From contig DATEDA010000104.1 of the NCBI GenBank assembly GCA_035286595.1, forward strand, positions 1-15,589: DNA of 15,589 nt, written 5' to 3'. Of this stretch, positions 13,814-15,589 are shown in pieces (positions within the stretch are counted from its first letter, which is position 1; the number at the start of each line of letters is the position of its first letter). The DNA is from DATEDA01 sp035286595. Its GTDB lineage: Bacteria; Pseudomonadota; Gammaproteobacteria; Burkholderiales; SG8-39. Made by a program: the position numbers and the translations under genes. The notes under the pieces were generated by a model that saw nothing but the letters and a program-made list of their open reading frames with translations, was not told where the DNA came from and searched no databases.

Positions 13814-15589
13814 GGCGGAGGGGCGAAGATCCGCTCGGCCTCGCGCCCGTCGCGCGGCGCGCAAAAGAGGTTGCCCTGGACGTCGTCGCAGCCGTGCGCG
13901 ACGAGGAAACCGAGCTGGGCCTCGGTCTCCACGCCCTCGGCGACCACCCGCAGCCCCAGCGCCTTCGCGAGCGAGATGATCGCCTGCGTGATCGCCACGT
14001 CGTCGCTGTCGCCCGGGATGTCGCGCACGAACGACTGGTCGATCTTCAGCTTGTCGATCGGGAAGCGCTTGAGGTAGGCGAGACTCGAGTAGCCGGTCCC
14101 GAAGTCGTCCACCGAGAGCTGGATCCCCATGGCCGAGAGCTGGGACAGCGTCTCCAGCGTGGTGTCGGACTGCTGCATCACCGCGCTCTCGGTGATCTCC
14201 AGCTCCAGGAGCCGCGGTTCGAGCCCGGTGTCGCGCAGGATCCCGGCGAGAGTCGCCGGCAGCGTCTGGTCGCGGAAGACGCGCGCCGACAGGTTCACCG
14301 CCACCGGCACCGGTCGCAACCCCGCGGCCTGCCACCGCCGGCTCTGGGTGCACGCCTCGCGCAGCGTCCATTCGCCGAGCGCCTGCCCGAGCCCGCTCTC
14401 CTCGGCAATGCCGATGAACTCGTCGGGCAGCAGCAGCCCGTGCTCCGGATGGCGCCAGCGCACCAGCGCCTCCACCGCGCGCACCTCGCGCCGGGCGAGG
14501 TCGATCTGCGGCTGGTAGTGGAGCACGAGCTCGCCGCGCCGGATGCCGAGGCGGAGATCGTGTTCGATCGCGAGCCGCCGGTTCGCCTGCTGGTTCATCG
14601 TCGCGGCGAAGAACTGGTAGCCGTTCCGCCCGCCGTCCTTGACGTGGTACATCGCGACGTCGGCGTTCTGCATCAGCACGTCGCCGTCGCGCCCGTCGTC
14701 CGGATAGAGCGTGATGCCGATGCTCGCCGAGACGTGCAGCTCGCGGCCGTCCACGAGGTACGGCGGCGCGAGGTCCCGCAACAGGTTCTGCGCGACCATC
14801 GCGGCGTCGTGGGCGTTGCGCACCTCCTGCAGCACGACCACGAACTCGTCGCCGCCCAGGCGCGCCACCGTGTCGCCGCCGCGCAAAGCCCTGGTCAGCC
14901 GCGCCGCGACCTCCTTCAGGATCTGGTCGCCGACGTGGTGTCCGAGCGAGTCGTTGATGTTCTTGAACCGGTCGAGGTCGAGGAACATGAGCGCGACGCG
15001 CATGCGGTGCCGGCTCGCGAACACCAGCCCCTGGCGCAGGCGGTCGGCGAGCAGGTTGCGGTTGGGGAGCCCGGTGAGCGCGTCGTAGTGCGCGAGGCGC
15101 ATGAGCTTGCCTTCCGCGTCGAGCCGCTGCGACGCCTCGATCGCGAGCGCGATCATGGTCGCGATCCCGGACGCGAAGTCGACCTCTTCGGGTTGCCACG
15201 CGCGGGCGCCCTGCGTGACCTCGCAGCACACCAGGCCCACGACGCGGCCGTCGAGCCAGACCGGCGCATCCAGCGTCGCGGTGATCCCCAGCGGCCGGAG
15301 GTAGCCGGGCCCGAGGGAGCGGGTCGCCGGATGGCTCTCGGCGTCCTCGGCGGCGATGATCTCGTTCGCGACGATCGCGCCGAAGTATGCGGGGTGCTCC
15401 CCCGGGTCGACCAGGTCGGCGGCCGGCGCCGGATCCGCGCCGCCGTCGGCGCGATGCACCAGCTCGCAGCGCACGCCGCGGCCGTCCGGAAGCATCCGCC
15501 AGTAGCTCGCGCGATCCAGGCGGAGCGTCGTGCACGCGGTCGCCAGGACCTCCGCGAGCGATTCGCCGAGGTCGGCGCGATCGCGGCGC
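13810..15589 (-). CDS. GAF-GGDEF-EAL c-di-GMP signalling protein (5' end cut by window)
   Basis: 592 codons are visible and the frame stays open to the right edge, so the N-terminus is missing. Counting from the internal Met at 15493-15495 as residue 1, a GAF-type sensor domain runs from upstream of it to about residue 125. The GGDEF domain has an intact active site (GGDEF 214-218) and an inhibitory RxxD site (RGGD 205-208). The EAL domain carries the expected catalytic residues: Glu342 of EAL, Asn401, Glu436, Asp463-Asp464, Lys484, Glu523 and Gln540. Both synthase and phosphodiesterase activities are therefore possible; in such hybrids one usually dominates. It converges on pmbA, overlapping by 4 nt. 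The GAF ligand is unknown. Confidence 0.93.
   Translation of the reverse strand, partial: RRDRADLGESLAEVLATACTTLRLDRASYWRMLPDGRGVRCELVHRADGGADPAPAADLVDPGEHPAYFGAIVANEIIAAEDAESHPATRSLGPGYLRPLGITATLDAPVWLDGRVVGLVCCEVTQGARAWQPEEVDFASGIATMIALAIEASQRLDAEGKLMRLAHYDALTGLPNRNLLADRLRQGLVFASRHRMRVALMFLDLDRFKNINDSLGHHVGDQILKEVAARLTRALRGGDTVARLGGDEFVVVLQEVRNAHDAAMVAQNLLRDLAPPYLVDGRELHVSASIGITLYPDDGRDGDVLMQNADVAMYHVKDGGRNGYQFFAATMNQQANRRLAIEHDLRLGIRRGELVLHYQPQIDLARREVRAVEALVRWRHPEHGLLLPDEFIGIAEESGLGQALGEWTLREACTQSRRWQAAGLRPVPVAVNLSARVFRDQTLPATLAGILRDTGLEPRLLELEITESAVMQQSDTTLETLSQLSAMGIQLSVDDFGTGYSSLAYLKRFPIDKLKIDQSFVRDIPGDSDDVAITQAIISLAKALGLRVVAEGVETEAQLGFLVAHGCDDVQGNLFCAPRDGREAERIFAPPP

Noticed and set aside
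11282..15535. Possible giant - strand gene fusing sequence from the GGDEF-EAL region through to mog
   Set aside because: Only the last 199 codons (mog) look like real protein. The rest is out-of-frame reading of pmbA, darP and the GGDEF-EAL gene. Mog has its own start and a -10 element.

Overview
The window looks like a chromosomal stretch of a high-GC proteobacterium, most likely a betaproteobacterium. This rests on the strong G/C third-position bias, the gene set (FimT/PilV/PilW/PilX/PilY1 minor pilins, a PilZ protein with a long N-terminal region, DarP, Mog, PmbA) and the darP/pmbA neighbourhood. There are no insertion sequences, phage genes, CRISPR arrays or obvious signs of recent transfer. 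Taxonomy is inferred, not proven.

Region 1 (1-7556, + strand) is a type IV pilus minor-pilin operon: pilE, fimT, pilV, pilW, pilX and pilY1. It is tightly packed, with overlaps or gaps of at most 18 nt, and ends in a textbook intrinsic terminator. These products would form the pilus-tip priming complex, with PilY1 as the large vWA/beta-propeller tip protein. The 242 bases upstream are non-coding and rich in hairpins. They hold a plausible sigma70-type promoter, and a stem-loop hides the fimT start signals.

Region 2 (7557-8400) holds a cysteine-free, Irr-like Fur-family regulator, apparently transcribed as a leaderless mRNA from a promoter enclosed in a 7-bp inverted repeat. A tRNA-Thr(CGT) gene follows, then a GC-rich non-coding gap.

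Region 3 (8398-9927, +) is a 509-aa protein with a C-terminal PilZ (c-di-GMP-binding) domain and an unassigned region of about 300 residues in front of it.

Region 4 (9938-12417, - strand, transcribed right to left) is a compact cluster: darP, mog, an alpha/beta-hydrolase carboxylesterase and a small AsmA-like membrane-anchored protein. The last three genes abut with zero bases between them. pmbA (tldE) diverges from darP, and a single near-symmetric -10 element seems to serve both directions. At the right edge, a GAF-GGDEF-EAL c-di-GMP protein, cut by the window end, converges on pmbA; the two stop codons share one CTAG.

No clearly novel multi-gene system is visible. The most interesting points are fine-scale: the hairpin over the fimT start, the leaderless fur-like promoter with its inverted repeat, the bidirectional -10 element, the unassigned PilZ N-terminal region, and the co-location of pilus-tip genes with both a c-di-GMP receptor and a c-di-GMP enzyme.
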